From an uncultured Granulosicoccaceae bacterium (GTDB taxonomy: Bacteria; Pseudomonadota; Gammaproteobacteria; Granulosicoccales; Granulosicoccaceae), in contig CALISD010000160.1 in the NCBI GenBank assembly GCA_938041955.1, positions 1 to 33,759 on the forward strand: 33,759 nucleotides of DNA. The letters are read 5' to 3'. The position numbers were made by a program, and so were the translations under genes. Positions 1 through 7,992 of this stretch are shown piece by piece (the first letter of the stretch is position 1; every line of letters starts with the position of its first letter). The notes below the pieces were generated by a model. The model saw nothing but the letters and a program-made list of their open reading frames with translations, did not search any database and was not told where the DNA came from.

Positions 1-377
1 CTGTGTGAGCAAGGATCTGCACTTACGCTCTTGATATATTGGACGAGCGGTATCGGGCCTTGCTCACGCGGCGGGTTACCTTCATCGCTATAACTTAACG
101 ATCGCAGTACTTTTGAACACTCCGTAGCGTGCGAAGCCTGGCAAGAAGCAGCAGGCAGCCGTGGATTGATCTCAGGTAGATACCCAATTAACAATAACGA
201 TGTTCGCGCATGTTTCGACGTTCGATATTATTAGCGGACGATTGCTCACAGGTTAACGATGCTCTCTCATAGCGATAACCTTCAGCATTCACGTAAACTA
301 TATACCGTGAAGCGCCGGGAGGAGCGACCCACTGTGTTATCCTGCGCCGCTCTATAAACCCATCTATAGGTCTATCT
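1..377. other. Intergenic region with a small inverted repeat
   Basis: I see no convincing gene here; the one minus-strand open frame overlaps the lipoprotein start and has no recognisable features. A perfect 10-bp inverted repeat (GTGAGCAAGG at 5-14, CCTTGCTCAC at 58-67) encloses a second short pair (CGCTC near 26-30, GAGCG near 45-49), so this stretch could fold. Positions 51-80 also resemble 3781-3818 (see that entry). The window begins inside this region, so a gene could end just to the left. Confidence 0.5.
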
Positions 378-1727
378 GTGCGAAAGTGCGCTGCTTGTTT
401 CAAACTTTTTCTATTAACCGGAATAATTCTGCTCACCAGCAGTTGTGCTTCGCAGGGCATGATAAGAAATGACCGGCTTGATCCCGATACCCGCGATTCC
501 AGCTACTCATTGATTCAGGCACAATCCCGGGATCGCGATAGCCGCACGAATTTTACATTGGCACTTTCCGGTGGTGGCACCCGTGCCGCGGCGTTTGCCT
601 ATGGCGTACTGGGAGCACTTCGCGACACACCGATTACACATACCCGTCATACTCGACTTCTGGATGAACTTGACACCATTAGCTCTGTCTCAGGTGGGAG
701 CTTCACCGCTGCCTACTACGGGCTGCATGGTGATCGAATATTTAAAACCTTTGAATCTGACTTCCTACGACGCGATCTTGAAAAATCTCTTATTCGAAAA
801 GTACTGAGCCCGTTAGGATGGTTTGACAACCGGGGGCGTACAGAAGACGCGATGTCGTTATATGACAGATACATTTTTAAAGACGCCAGATTTTCGGATT
901 TAAATCGCCTTGACGGGCCATTGATTCTGTTAAATGCGACTGACATTTCCACCGGTGTCCGATTCAGCTTCATACAAGAGTACTTTGATATGTTGTGCTC
1001 TGATCTTGGCAGCTTTCCGATATCTGCCGCTGTGACCGCCTCTTCAGCCGTGCCACTAATCTTTAACCCTATTGTGGTTGAGAACAGAAGTGATTGTGAC
1101 AACGAGTTACCGAGGTGGATTAAACGTGCTCGCAGGCGAGCCAAGGATCATCCCGAGCTTGAAGTTACACTGGACGGGATCAGCAAATTCTTCGACAAAG
1201 AGAACAATAGATATCTGCATCTCGTTGACGGTGGCATCACTGATAATCTGGGCTTGAGGTCAATCTATGATTTTGTTGAGATGATCGGCGGGGCAAAAAA
1301 TTTCCTGCGCGTACTCAAACACGATACGCCGGAACGAATCGTCGTCATTTCACTGGACGCCAGCAACGACCCCAACACCAATATCGGTAAATCTCCTGGC
1401 CATCCACCAGCAGCGCCCACAGTTGACGTTCTGAGCAACATTCAAATCCACCGATACAACGCATCAACCAAAGTTTTGATCAATGAGATGCTAACGACCT
1501 GGTCCAATGAATTATCCACTGAAGAGAAACAAGTGGAGTACTACTATATTTCTCTGGATTTTAATCAAATGGAGAACCCGGAAGACGTCTATTACCTAAA
1601 CAACATTCCCACAACCTTCACGCTGTCCGATGAGGAAGTTGATCGGCTCATTGCCGCAGGCGAAACAACGTTGTTCCAGCACCCGGAATTCAAACGCCTT
1701 ATGAAAGACCTTGCTGCTGATGGCTGA
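378..1727 (+). CDS. Patatin-like phospholipase, predicted outer-membrane lipoprotein
   Basis: 449 residues from a GTG start. The N-terminus is a lipoprotein signal: basic start, hydrophobic run, then lipobox LTSSC with Cys23 as the lipidated residue. Residue +2 is Ala rather than Asp, which favours the outer membrane. The patatin fold is shown by the oxyanion-hole loop GGGTR (65-69), a nucleophile elbow in which Ser105 lies in SVSGG (first Gly of the usual GxSxG replaced by Ser), and the catalytic Asp284 in the DGG motif of the sequence LVDGGITDNLG. Patatin-like enzymes use a Ser-Asp dyad to hydrolyse acyl esters of phospholipids; the substrate here is unknown. The GTG start is chosen because it gives an intact signal peptide; there is no ATG upstream in frame. 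It stands alone, with a convergent Nudix gene downstream. Confidence 0.9.
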   Translation: MRKCAACFKLFLLTGIILLTSSCASQGMIRNDRLDPDTRDSSYSLIQAQSRDRDSRTNFTLALSGGGTRAAAFAYGVLGALRDTPITHTRHTRLLDELDTISSVSGGSFTAAYYGLHGDRIFKTFESDFLRRDLEKSLIRKVLSPLGWFDNRGRTEDAMSLYDRYIFKDARFSDLNRLDGPLILLNATDISTGVRFSFIQEYFDMLCSDLGSFPISAAVTASSAVPLIFNPIVVENRSDCDNELPRWIKRARRRAKDHPELEVTLDGISKFFDKENNRYLHLVDGGITDNLGLRSIYDFVEMIGGAKNFLRVLKHDTPERIVVISLDASNDPNTNIGKSPGHPPAAPTVDVLSNIQIHRYNASTKVLINEMLTTWSNELSTEEKQVEYYYISLDFNQMENPEDVYYLNNIPTTFTLSDEEVDRLIAAGETTLFQHPEFKRLMKDLAADG

Positions 1728-1988
1728 GCCTAGCCGTATCTATTATCGATTACTAAAACCTAAATACGATGGTAAGGTAAAATCACATTCTACGCAGAAG
1801 GACATGAGCACCAAGCGCTTCTACTAAAAAAAGGAATTCCTGAATGATGCGCTGAAATCGAAAACACGCTGGATGTACCCGGCGCTTATGCCTCTACCAA
1901 ATTCACAAGACTGAGATTCCCGATAGCTTAACCTGTCTTACCTATATCAACCTGTCACAAACCTCAGACTGCAACACGAAAACGCCTG

Positions 1989-2528
1989 TCATCTGCTCTG
2001 CCACTTCGATGCCATTCGCAACATGCATGCCTCAGAGGATTTTTGCGATACGTGTGATATATCAACCCACTCCAACGCATGTGATTCTTCACTCACCACG
2101 AAGTCGTCAGAGACTGTGGTCTGAAAAATAAACGTGGCATCGTAGTGCAGGTGTGCGGGCTCATCCCCCCTCTCGGGGATTGGGTGTATATCGATATTAA
2201 AAAGTGCATCATCAAGCGCGATCAGACTTTCGATACCTGATTCTTCAATGGCTTCGCGTCTGGCTGCCAGGAGAATATCTGCCTGCCCGTCAGCATGGCC
2301 ACCGAGCTGCACCCATATATTCAACTTGCGGTGGTGGGTTAGCAGCACATGCGTACCCGCACGATTAACCACCCAGGCCGATCCGGTAACATGGCCGCTA
2401 AGTTCAGTTCGTGAAAAGCAATTTTCATGAGACTGTACGAAATCCAGATACTGATCTACCACTACCTTTTCTTCCGGATATACTAAAGCGTAGTCTGTAA
2501 GTAATTTTACTATTGGTTTACGATGCAT
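1989..2528 (-). CDS. Nudix hydrolase
   Basis: 179 residues, ATG start. The Nudix box lies in the centre of the protein: GGHADGQ, seven residues, then REAIEESGI. The REUxEExGU half that binds Mg2+ is intact, but the Glu of the Gx5E part is Ala. This 'GGHADG' form occurs in a recognised subgroup of bacterial Nudix proteins, so the change need not mean loss of activity. The family hydrolyses nucleoside diphosphates linked to another moiety; the substrate cannot be told from sequence. No strong ribosome site is visible. The 260 bp between it and the convergent lipoprotein gene holds nothing I recognise. Confidence 0.85.
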   Translation of the reverse strand: MHRKPIVKLLTDYALVYPEEKVVVDQYLDFVQSHENCFSRTELSGHVTGSAWVVNRAGTHVLLTHHRKLNIWVQLGGHADGQADILLAARREAIEESGIESLIALDDALFNIDIHPIPERGDEPAHLHYDATFIFQTTVSDDFVVSEESHALEWVDISHVSQKSSEACMLRMASKWQSR

Positions 2529-2687
2529 AAATTCAACTGAGTTTTTGTTTTGCCCTTGAATGATAAACGCGAACGGTAAATTCTGCAGCAGAAAGAGCGG
2601 CCAGCTTCTGCAAATACTGATGTGCCCTTATGAACCTGGCGCCAAGCGGTTTTTAAACACCAATATATACCAAAACACCATCGCTCT

Positions 2688-3074
2688 CTATATGCTTCCT
2701 GTGCTTAATATATAGAATATCTTTACGTTCCATTTCTTGAGATAAAATAAAAATATCAGAGACTGGAGCAATGCCGCTGTGCCGAAAAATCCCCCGATAT
2801 ATCCCCCGACTGAGAACACCAGTACACTTGCAAAAACTACTACAGCGGCAAGGTAATATAGAACGTGTCCGTTGGTGTATTTTGAAATCACCCAGTGACA
2901 AGGAACCCCTATAAAGTACCAACCTAACAAGGAAAAGAAGAGGTAGAACGGACCGAGCACAAAAATAAATAGAGGCCCGCCGTTCACAAACAAGCAGAGA
3001 ATTACCGAGCATCCGCCAAAAATCAAAATGCTCTTTCGTACAGCACTTTCCCAATTACCAAGCTCAATAGTCAT
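2688..3074 (-). CDS. Small hypothetical membrane protein (about four TM segments)
   Basis: 128 residues, ATG start preceded by a G-rich stretch (GGGG about 8-11 bases upstream). Four hydrophobic segments fall at roughly 15-30, 33-58, 69-90 and 93-112, with a short basic loop (KKW) near the C-terminus. I do not recognise a family. An overlapping minus-strand frame at 2653-3054 is less hydrophobic and Cys/Arg-rich and is taken as a shadow. The gene lies between the Nudix gene and another small membrane protein, all on the same strand, but gaps of 150 bp or more argue against tight operon coupling. Confidence 0.6.
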   Translation of the reverse strand: MTIELGNWESAVRKSILIFGGCSVILCLFVNGGPLFIFVLGPFYLFFSLLGWYFIGVPCHWVISKYTNGHVLYYLAAVVVFASVLVFSVGGYIGGFFGTAALLQSLIFLFYLKKWNVKIFYILSTGSI

Positions 3075-3159
3075 TTGTTAGGCCCCACCATTATTTTTTA
3101 TCCGGAATGACGCTGCGCAGCGCATCACTGTGCTGATCTATGTCAAAAAATGGAGTGAA

Positions 3160-3208
3160 CGAGCCCTAATCTCATACGTGCCAACAACGATGATTGAGAC
3201 AGGGCTCG
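3160..3208 (-). terminator. Possible terminator of the 131-residue membrane protein gene
   Basis: Inverted repeat CGAGCCCT..TCTCA (3160-3174) against TGAGA.AGGGCTCG (3194-3208), with small bulges and a loop of about 19 nt. Read on the minus strand it begins 16 bp after the stop of the gene at 3224-3619 and is followed, after about ten bases, by a run of six T. This fits a Rho-independent terminator, although the loop is long and the T-run is displaced. Confidence 0.45.
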
Positions 3209-3223
3209 AATGCGAGAAAGCTG

Positions 3224-3619
3224 CTATATTTTCTGCGGCGCTTCTTGTGCACTTACCTGCGGCTTCCGATTGTCAGTACGATTGATCTGCACTTGCCTGT
3301 ATCGTCCGATAAGAAACAGGTTGAACATGTGCATTACGCCGACGACCAATAGAACAAGACCGATATTTTGCGTCAGAAACAATATGGCAGCCTCGACCGT
3401 TTCAATGCTTTGACGGGTCTCCATGCGTATTAATGCAAACCCCAGATTAATCAGGTAGAAACCGACCACCAACAGATGGTTGACCGACCTGGCAAGCGGC
3501 TCATTACCGTCAAATCCATCAATCAGAAATAACACCCCGTTCTTGCTCAGGGTCCGCGCGACCAGAACAGTGATCGCGATAACGAGGCCGATATAGGCAA
3601 TATAGGTTGCTGCAGTCAT
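3224..3619 (-). CDS. Hypothetical membrane protein (three TM segments)
   Basis: 131 residues. The start is well supported: the minus strand reads AAGGAG, seven bases, then ATG. Hydrophobic segments lie at about 5-22, 46-64 and 77-104, and the C-terminal 25 residues are polar (QINRTDNRKPQ onward) and probably cytoplasmic or periplasmic. The loop between the first two helices contains an NEPLARSVNH stretch. I cannot assign a function. It lies downstream of the membrane-bound AraC-type regulator on the same strand, separated by about 320 bp that contains a long hairpin, so it may or may not be cotranscribed with it. A terminator-like hairpin follows it. Confidence 0.75.
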   Translation of the reverse strand: MTAATYIAYIGLVIAITVLVARTLSKNGVLFLIDGFDGNEPLARSVNHLLVVGFYLINLGFALIRMETRQSIETVEAAILFLTQNIGLVLLVVGVMHMFNLFLIGRYRQVQINRTDNRKPQVSAQEAPQKI

Positions 3620-3780
3620 TGAAATACTCCTTAGGTTTTAAGTAACTGAGGTCGACTATCGGCTTTGTTGGACTGGCTATCCTCCAGAATGCTCGTTTAG
3701 GAGCAATTAGATTGAATAGTTATATTTATCATTTGCTTAGGTATTACCTGAATGATCATTTTGGAACTGCGTGGGGGACG

Positions 3781-3818
3781 TACCGGGCCTTATCTACTTG
3801 CTTACGCGTCGGGTTTCC
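3781..3818 (+). repeat. Short dispersed repeat shared with positions 51-80
   Basis: TACCGGGCCTT, seven extra bases, then GCTTACGCGTCGGGTTTCC matches TATCGGGCCTT directly joined to GCTCACGCGGCGGGTTACC at 51-80. Allowing one 7-base gap, about 26 of 30 positions agree. The segment overlaps the left arm of the long hairpin, so the window start may hold a partial or decayed relative of the same element. Confidence 0.4.
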
Positions 3819-3898
3819 TGGACGAGTGGGACTTAATCCACTCGCAGCGTATCAGCGAGCGGATCAAGTCCCGCTCGTCCAGGACCCCGACGCGTAAG
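3801..3898. repeat. Long near-perfect inverted repeat (about 44-bp stem)
   Basis: The left arm starts CTTACGCGTCGGG at 3801 and the right arm ends CCGACGCGTAAG at 3898. Between them the arms pair almost throughout: CCTGGACGAG (3817-3826) with CTCGTCCAGG (3873-3882), GGGACTT with AAGTCCC, ATCC with GGAT, and finally CTCGC (3841-3845) with GCGAG (3855-3859), leaving a 9-nt loop. Most of the mismatches would be G-U pairs in RNA, and there is one small asymmetry. The arms are too long and GC-rich for an ordinary terminator, and there is no T-run directly after either arm. It could be a miniature mobile or REP-like element, a recent inverted duplication, or a structured RNA. Confidence 0.8.
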
Positions 3899-3940
3899 GG
3901 GGTCCTTGTATGGAAAAATCGATCTACGGTGCATTTTCAG

Positions 3941-4948
3941 TTATTTGAGATGGCTGCTTCGGTATTTGCCCGGAGACTGGCCAACGATCTTGCCAAATGC
4001 GGTATAAAAGCTCGATTGCGATGTAAAGCCGGAGTCCAGCCCTATGGAGAGTACGCTCGCTTGTGGCTCGGCCAGCAACTGACGTTTGGCGTGATTAATA
4101 CGGTGCTCGCGGATGTATTGCGAAAAACCATGGCCAAATTCAGCGTTGATCAGCTCAGACAACTGATGCGTCGTGAGCTTTAGTTGCTCTGCCACATCGG
4201 CAAGGCTTAAACCCTCATTCCGGTAAAGCCCATCCTGCTGCATCAATATCTCCAGCCGTGACACTGCGCCTGCCCGGTCCACCTGTGTCAGCGTACTTCG
4301 TGCATAACGGTTTTCGGCCGCCTCATTGATATTCTGAGCGGTCTCAGGCACAAGCAGCAGCAGCGCCACAATGGCAAGAAACGAAAGCCCGATAAGGAAG
4401 GTGTAGCCTGTGACAAACCAGATTGTCTCGAGCGGCGCCAACAATGCGAGTAGCCCAATAATAATGGCCAGAAGCAGAAAACTGGCAATGGCGGCAATCT
4501 CGATTTTAAAGCGCTTCCGTTGACCTTGAAGTTGCATGAGCCAGAACAGGCATAATCCAGCGTAGACAGCCCCGATAAGGAACGACAACGGAATACTCCA
4601 ACGATTTGGGATAAATAGATTAACAACCAACGGCACTACGTGGACGGGAATTCGGTAAATACTCTCTGGCTCTGAAAGTATGTAGTCTCGAACAAAAAAG
4701 TAAAACGCCGGCGCGGTAAGAAGTACCAGGCTTGAATACCATTTAGATGCATATAGGTCAGCAGACTGTTCAAACCAGAACCAATGCAAAGTTTGCAGAA
4801 CAGCAAAGCTAAGCAGCAATACGGCCGCTGCAGCAATAGATCTCCATGGCTTATTCCAGAGCCGATACAGCCACACATAGATGCACAGCAGTAGAATCGC
4901 CGCCACAACCGAAAAACCTGTTGATAAAGTCACCAGGTATTCAATCAC
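3941..4948 (-). CDS. Membrane-embedded AraC-family transcriptional regulator
   Basis: 335 residues from a GTG start with AAGGA about 12 bases upstream. Residues 1 to about 200 hold six or seven hydrophobic segments, so the sensor part is an integral membrane domain. Residues 230-335 form an AraC/XylS-type DNA-binding domain: the first helix-turn-helix is around LSLADVAEQLKLTTHQLSELI and the second around SVLSIGLDSGFTSQSSFYTAF, ending with the family signature GQSPGKYR. This architecture is known for regulators that sense a signal at the membrane. The target and signal are unknown; candidates are the neighbouring small membrane proteins downstream. The DNA-binding half is intact. Confidence 0.88.
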   Translation of the reverse strand: MIEYLVTLSTGFSVVAAILLLCIYVWLYRLWNKPWRSIAAAAVLLLSFAVLQTLHWFWFEQSADLYASKWYSSLVLLTAPAFYFFVRDYILSEPESIYRIPVHVVPLVVNLFIPNRWSIPLSFLIGAVYAGLCLFWLMQLQGQRKRFKIEIAAIASFLLLAIIIGLLALLAPLETIWFVTGYTFLIGLSFLAIVALLLLVPETAQNINEAAENRYARSTLTQVDRAGAVSRLEILMQQDGLYRNEGLSLADVAEQLKLTTHQLSELINAEFGHGFSQYIREHRINHAKRQLLAEPQASVLSIGLDSGFTSQSSFYTAFGKIVGQSPGKYRSSHLK

Positions 4949-5444
4949 CGGAGCGAATCCTTATTTAAAATGTCAATTGTCACCAGTACACAACAACGTA
5001 AAAATCGGGGAGGTGCTCTCAGTATAACAAGCAATTGTCAGAACAATCGCATTCCGGGCCAGAACAAAACAGCCTGGGAACCGATGCAGAGAAGCGGCGC
5101 TGAGCTGCAAGTCTTCACGAATCCATAACGGGCCTTTGGCCTGCATTATTCATGAGGATTCGTCACTCAGCGGAAATAGCGCTAAACAGGTCGTATGATC
5201 GAGTGAGAAACCGTGGCCCGCCACGTGCAGCGCTTGATCATGCAAGATGTGACGCGGCATTTTTGTCTGAAGGTGAATAGACACGCTGCTCTTTTCAAAG
5301 TAGCCCTCCAATGACAGTGTAGACCTAGGTTCACAGGTGCTTGCCTTAGCTAACCTCGTCGCCTCGTATCTAATGCGGGTTAGCCTTACCGTCAATAGAT
5401 TCCGTTATACTGGACGGCACGCTTAGCCATGTAGAAAAAGAGTT
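4949..5444. other. Intergenic region with structured repeat copy 1
   Basis: This divergent interval between the AraC-type gene and the alpha/beta hydrolase contains the 180-bp repeat described at 5139-5318. A minus-strand open frame (5150-5395) runs through the repeat, but in the second copy the same frame is broken, so I do not call it a gene. No clear sigma-70 promoter stands out, although TTATACT at 5406-5412 could be a -10 for the hydrolase. Confidence 0.5.
5139..5318 (+). repeat. Structured 180-bp dispersed repeat, copy 1
   Basis: About 90 percent identical by eye to 33581-33759, same orientation, starting at GCCTGCATTATTCATGAGG in both. Inside it a nested secondary structure is visible: outer stem CGTCAC (5161-5166) with GTGACG (5249-5254), middle stem GTATGATC (5193-5200) with GATCATGC (5236-5243), and a tight hairpin CGTGG-cccg-CCACG (5212-5225). 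All three pairings are also present in the second copy. This suggests a repetitive chromosomal element selected for, or originating from, a foldable sequence. No transposase is nearby. Confidence 0.85.
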
Positions 5445-6401
5445 ATGCCAAAGCAGTTTTTGTTACGCAGTGCTGTGCTGCTGTTACTTGGCATTCTTGG
5501 TTTCAATCTGGTCGCTTTTAATCAAGCCTCTTCAATGCTTAACTATTCTCAATCTGGTACGCGAACCGGAAAACCGGAAAACTTATCGATCTGGCGGCGG
5601 ATGTCAGTCCTGGTTACCGGGGTAATCAATCCGAAGCCGCAGATTACAGACACACCTGAAGAACATAAGTTGCCGTATAAAACCTATCAATTAGCCAATA
5701 AAGACATCAAGTTAGAAGCCTGGTATCTGCCACACAAAAATTCCGTAGCAACCATCATTATGTTTCATGGATATGCTTCCTCAAAATCGAGCCTCCTTAC
5801 AGAGGCCCAGGCGTTCAACGAACTGGGGTTCAGTACTTTTTTGGTGGATTTTCGCGGCAGTGGAGGTTCAAATCAGAACACCACCAGCATTGGTTACTAT
5901 GAAGCAGAAGATGTTAAGACCAGCGTTGACTATGTTAAAAATACACTACGCCAGAAGGATGTCATCCTGTACGGCCAATCGATGGGTGGTGTGGCTATAT
6001 TGCGCGCTGTTGCACAGCTGGAAGTAAAGCCAAAGGGCATTGTCATTGAAGCCGTCTTCGATACGATGACCGGCACGGTGGCCAACCGATTCGATGCAAT
6101 GGGCCTGCCCTCATTTCCGGCATCACACATACTGATATTCTGGGCCAGTGTCATCAGCGGGTACTGGGGGTTTGATCACAATCCAATTGACTATGCTCGT
6201 CAGATTAAGTGCCCAACCCTCCTGCTGCACGGCGCACAGGACACAAGAGCTACCCTTAAACAAGGGAGGGCCGTCTACGCACAGTTAAACACAGATAAGA
6301 AAATTGCAATCTTTGATGAACTGGGACATGAATCATATGCCTCCGCTAATCCGAAGAAATGGAAAGAAACCATCAGTCAAATTTCCCAATGGCTGAAGTA
6401 G
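5445..6401 (+). CDS. Alpha/beta hydrolase with N-terminal membrane anchor
   Basis: 318 residues, ATG start. An N-terminal hydrophobic stretch (about 6-24) after two basic residues is a signal anchor or signal peptide, so the enzyme acts at the periplasmic side of the inner membrane or beyond. The hydrolase domain follows: oxyanion loop HGY (108-110), nucleophile Ser179 in GQSMGG, Asp266 in HGAQDTRA, and His295 in ELGHESYA, a complete Ser-Asp-His triad in canonical order. The type resembles serine aminopeptidase/lysophospholipase-like (Hydrolase_4) proteins. The substrate is unknown, probably an ester or lipid. It appears monocistronic, with a 210-bp gap to the convergent DUF1127 gene in which I recognise nothing. 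Confidence 0.88.
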   Translation: MPKQFLLRSAVLLLLGILGFNLVAFNQASSMLNYSQSGTRTGKPENLSIWRRMSVLVTGVINPKPQITDTPEEHKLPYKTYQLANKDIKLEAWYLPHKNSVATIIMFHGYASSKSSLLTEAQAFNELGFSTFLVDFRGSGGSNQNTTSIGYYEAEDVKTSVDYVKNTLRQKDVILYGQSMGGVAILRAVAQLEVKPKGIVIEAVFDTMTGTVANRFDAMGLPSFPASHILIFWASVISGYWGFDHNPIDYARQIKCPTLLLHGAQDTRATLKQGRAVYAQLNTDKKIAIFDELGHESYASANPKKWKETISQISQWLK

Positions 6402-6611
6402 GTTTTTAACTGCAAATGAAATAAGTTCGCTTCATGCTCAAAAAAGCACCCGGATAAAACCGTGAACCTAATCCCCCACTTCAACACCACGAACTATTTC
6501 CAGACCAATAAAACACTATGAGAGCACTCCACAAACCATCCTAAAAAAGCAACGGTAATTAAAGGTGAGAAACAAGCATCAATCTAGTGCGAATGCCTCA
6601 GAGTAACGCCT

Positions 6612-6881
6612 CTAATTCAAGCGATTGCTCGGCACATCGCCGTAATTCCTTTTGCTTTCTATGAGCGCTTCAGCGCGCTCTATGCCTACATCTTTCAACT
6701 CCCTTTCACCAAGCGTGGCAAGCACCATGCGCTCTGATTTTATTTGCCGTCGCAACAGATGCATCTTCCAACACTGGCGAACAACTAATTTCACATTCGT
6801 TGGCTGCTCCATGACTAAGCCTACGAATAAAGCAATCCAATCGCCATGCAATGCGATGTCTTTGTTACTATCAATTTTCAT
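6612..6881 (-). CDS. Small DUF1127 (YjiS-like) protein
   Basis: 89 residues from the ATG at 6881. A TTG five codons further upstream is possible, but the ATG has a G-rich ribosome site (AGGGGG) about five bases before it and is preferred. The C-terminal half has the DUF1127 pattern: a basic stretch with RRQIKSER, then LATLGERELKDVGIERAEA. DUF1127 proteins are small and Arg/Lys-rich; in alphaproteobacteria some have been linked to RNA handling and phosphate or stress responses, but the role here is not known. The gene is divergent from the LysR gene; their starts are about 140 bp apart and may share a control region. Confidence 0.8.
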   Translation of the reverse strand: MKIDSNKDIALHGDWIALFVGLVMEQPTNVKLVVRQCWKMHLLRRQIKSERMVLATLGERELKDVGIERAEALIESKRNYGDVPSNRLN

Positions 6882-7021
6882 GATGCCCCCTATCAATGCT
6901 TTTGATGTTCGTACAAACCTAATTGATGCATTGACTCTAGTGGTTAATGGCGCTACAAATGAAACGAATCTTTTTGATACCCCACCTCAATTTTATTGAT
7001 ACCTACTCACTGGACACCGAT

Positions 7022-7894
7022 ATGACAGCTCGCCGCGACCTGGATCTGGGAGCACTTCGAAGCTTTGTGACTATCGCAGAAGTCGGTAGCATGACGCGCG
7101 CTGCCAATCGACTACACAAAACCCAGTCTGCGATCAGCATGCAAATAAAGCGACTGGAAGATATTCTCGATATGACTCTGTTCGAACGCAATACAAAAGG
7201 AATGGCACCAACCGCCTCCGGTGATCAACTGCTACGCTACGCAAACCAGATATTGTCATTGAATGATGAGGCCTGGAACAAACTCACAGCACCGGAATAC
7301 GAAGGGCAGATAACTCTCGGCGTACCGGTCGATATCATTACGCCGTATATACCGAAGGTACTTTGTGCGTTCAATCGCAGCTTTCCCAGAGTCAGGGTAA
7401 ACCTGAAGTCATCACGAACGATTGAATTGCTAAATGAATTTCAACAGGGCCTTCACGACATAGTGTTAACCACCGAAGTACACCCCGGTGAGCATGGCGA
7501 GGTATTATCAAAGCAAAGAGTGATGTGGACGGGGGCCGTGAATGGTGAAGCGTGGCGTCAACGACCTCTGCCCATCAGTATGTCGAAAAATTGTTTTTTC
7601 CGCGCCCAGGTTACCGAACAACTGAGTGCCGCAGGAATCACCTGGCAGAGCATGATCGAAACTGATGATGACCTTGCCGGACTTGCGCTGGTATCCGCCG
7701 ATCTTGCCGTTACCGCTGAATTGGAGCACGCGGTACGTCAAAGTAGTGGCCCAACACCAGAACGGGAAATTATTGATCACAACGAGGAACTACCCATGCT
7801 TCCCGAACACTCAATCGTGATGTATCGTCGCAAGGGATCCAATGGAGAACTGACTGGTAAATTGGCTGAGTACCTGACAGAAGAGTTCGCGTAA
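7022..7894 (+). CDS. LysR-family transcriptional regulator
   Basis: 290 residues from the ATG at 7022. The frame is open back to an ATG at 6947, but the extra 25 residues are not LysR-like, and family members start just before the winged helix, as here (DLDLGALRSFVTIAE). The helix-turn-helix covers about residues 7-66, with the typical AANRLHKTQSAISMQIKRLE stretch and the LFERNTKGM wing. The rest is the effector-binding domain (ITLGVPVDIITPYIP onward). It lies 98 bp upstream of, and codirectional with, the dehydrogenase and lactonase genes, so it probably controls them, and perhaps also the divergent DUF1127 gene or itself. The inducer is unknown. Confidence 0.88.
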   Translation: MTARRDLDLGALRSFVTIAEVGSMTRAANRLHKTQSAISMQIKRLEDILDMTLFERNTKGMAPTASGDQLLRYANQILSLNDEAWNKLTAPEYEGQITLGVPVDIITPYIPKVLCAFNRSFPRVRVNLKSSRTIELLNEFQQGLHDIVLTTEVHPGEHGEVLSKQRVMWTGAVNGEAWRQRPLPISMSKNCFFRAQVTEQLSAAGITWQSMIETDDDLAGLALVSADLAVTAELEHAVRQSSGPTPEREIIDHNEELPMLPEHSIVMYRRKGSNGELTGKLAEYLTEEFA

Positions 7895-7992
7895 ATAAAT
7901 CGGTTAAGCAACAATACACCGGCTTATGTTGTGTACAATTTGAAGTAGCTGACATCACTCTACGTATACACTGCCTTAATGAATCTTCTTTC

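Larger units (their letters stand above)
3620..3940. other. Intergenic region carrying a long hairpin
   Basis: The gap between the AraC-type gene and the 131-residue membrane protein gene is occupied largely by the inverted repeat listed at 3801-3898. A plus-strand open frame through here (3752-4183) runs over the inverted repeat and then antisense to the AraC-type gene; it has no protein-like features and is rejected. Confidence 0.6.

Noticed and set aside
188..460. Minus-strand 90-codon frame overlapping the lipoprotein start
   Set aside because: It is antisense to the signal peptide region and shows no domain or ribosome site.
3062..3086. GTTAGGC next to the start of the 128-residue membrane protein, resembling an integron attC core
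   Set aside because: Its orientation relative to the gene is wrong for a cassette boundary, and there is no matching RYYYAAC partner with an attC-type hairpin within reach.
3752..4183. Plus-strand 143-codon frame
   Set aside because: It runs over the long inverted repeat and then antisense to the well-supported AraC-type gene; composition is not protein-like.
5150..5395. Minus-strand 81-codon frame in repeat copy 1
   Set aside because: Partly conserved words appear in copy 2, but there the frame hits a stop and is shifted by indels, so the sequence is better explained as a non-coding repeat.
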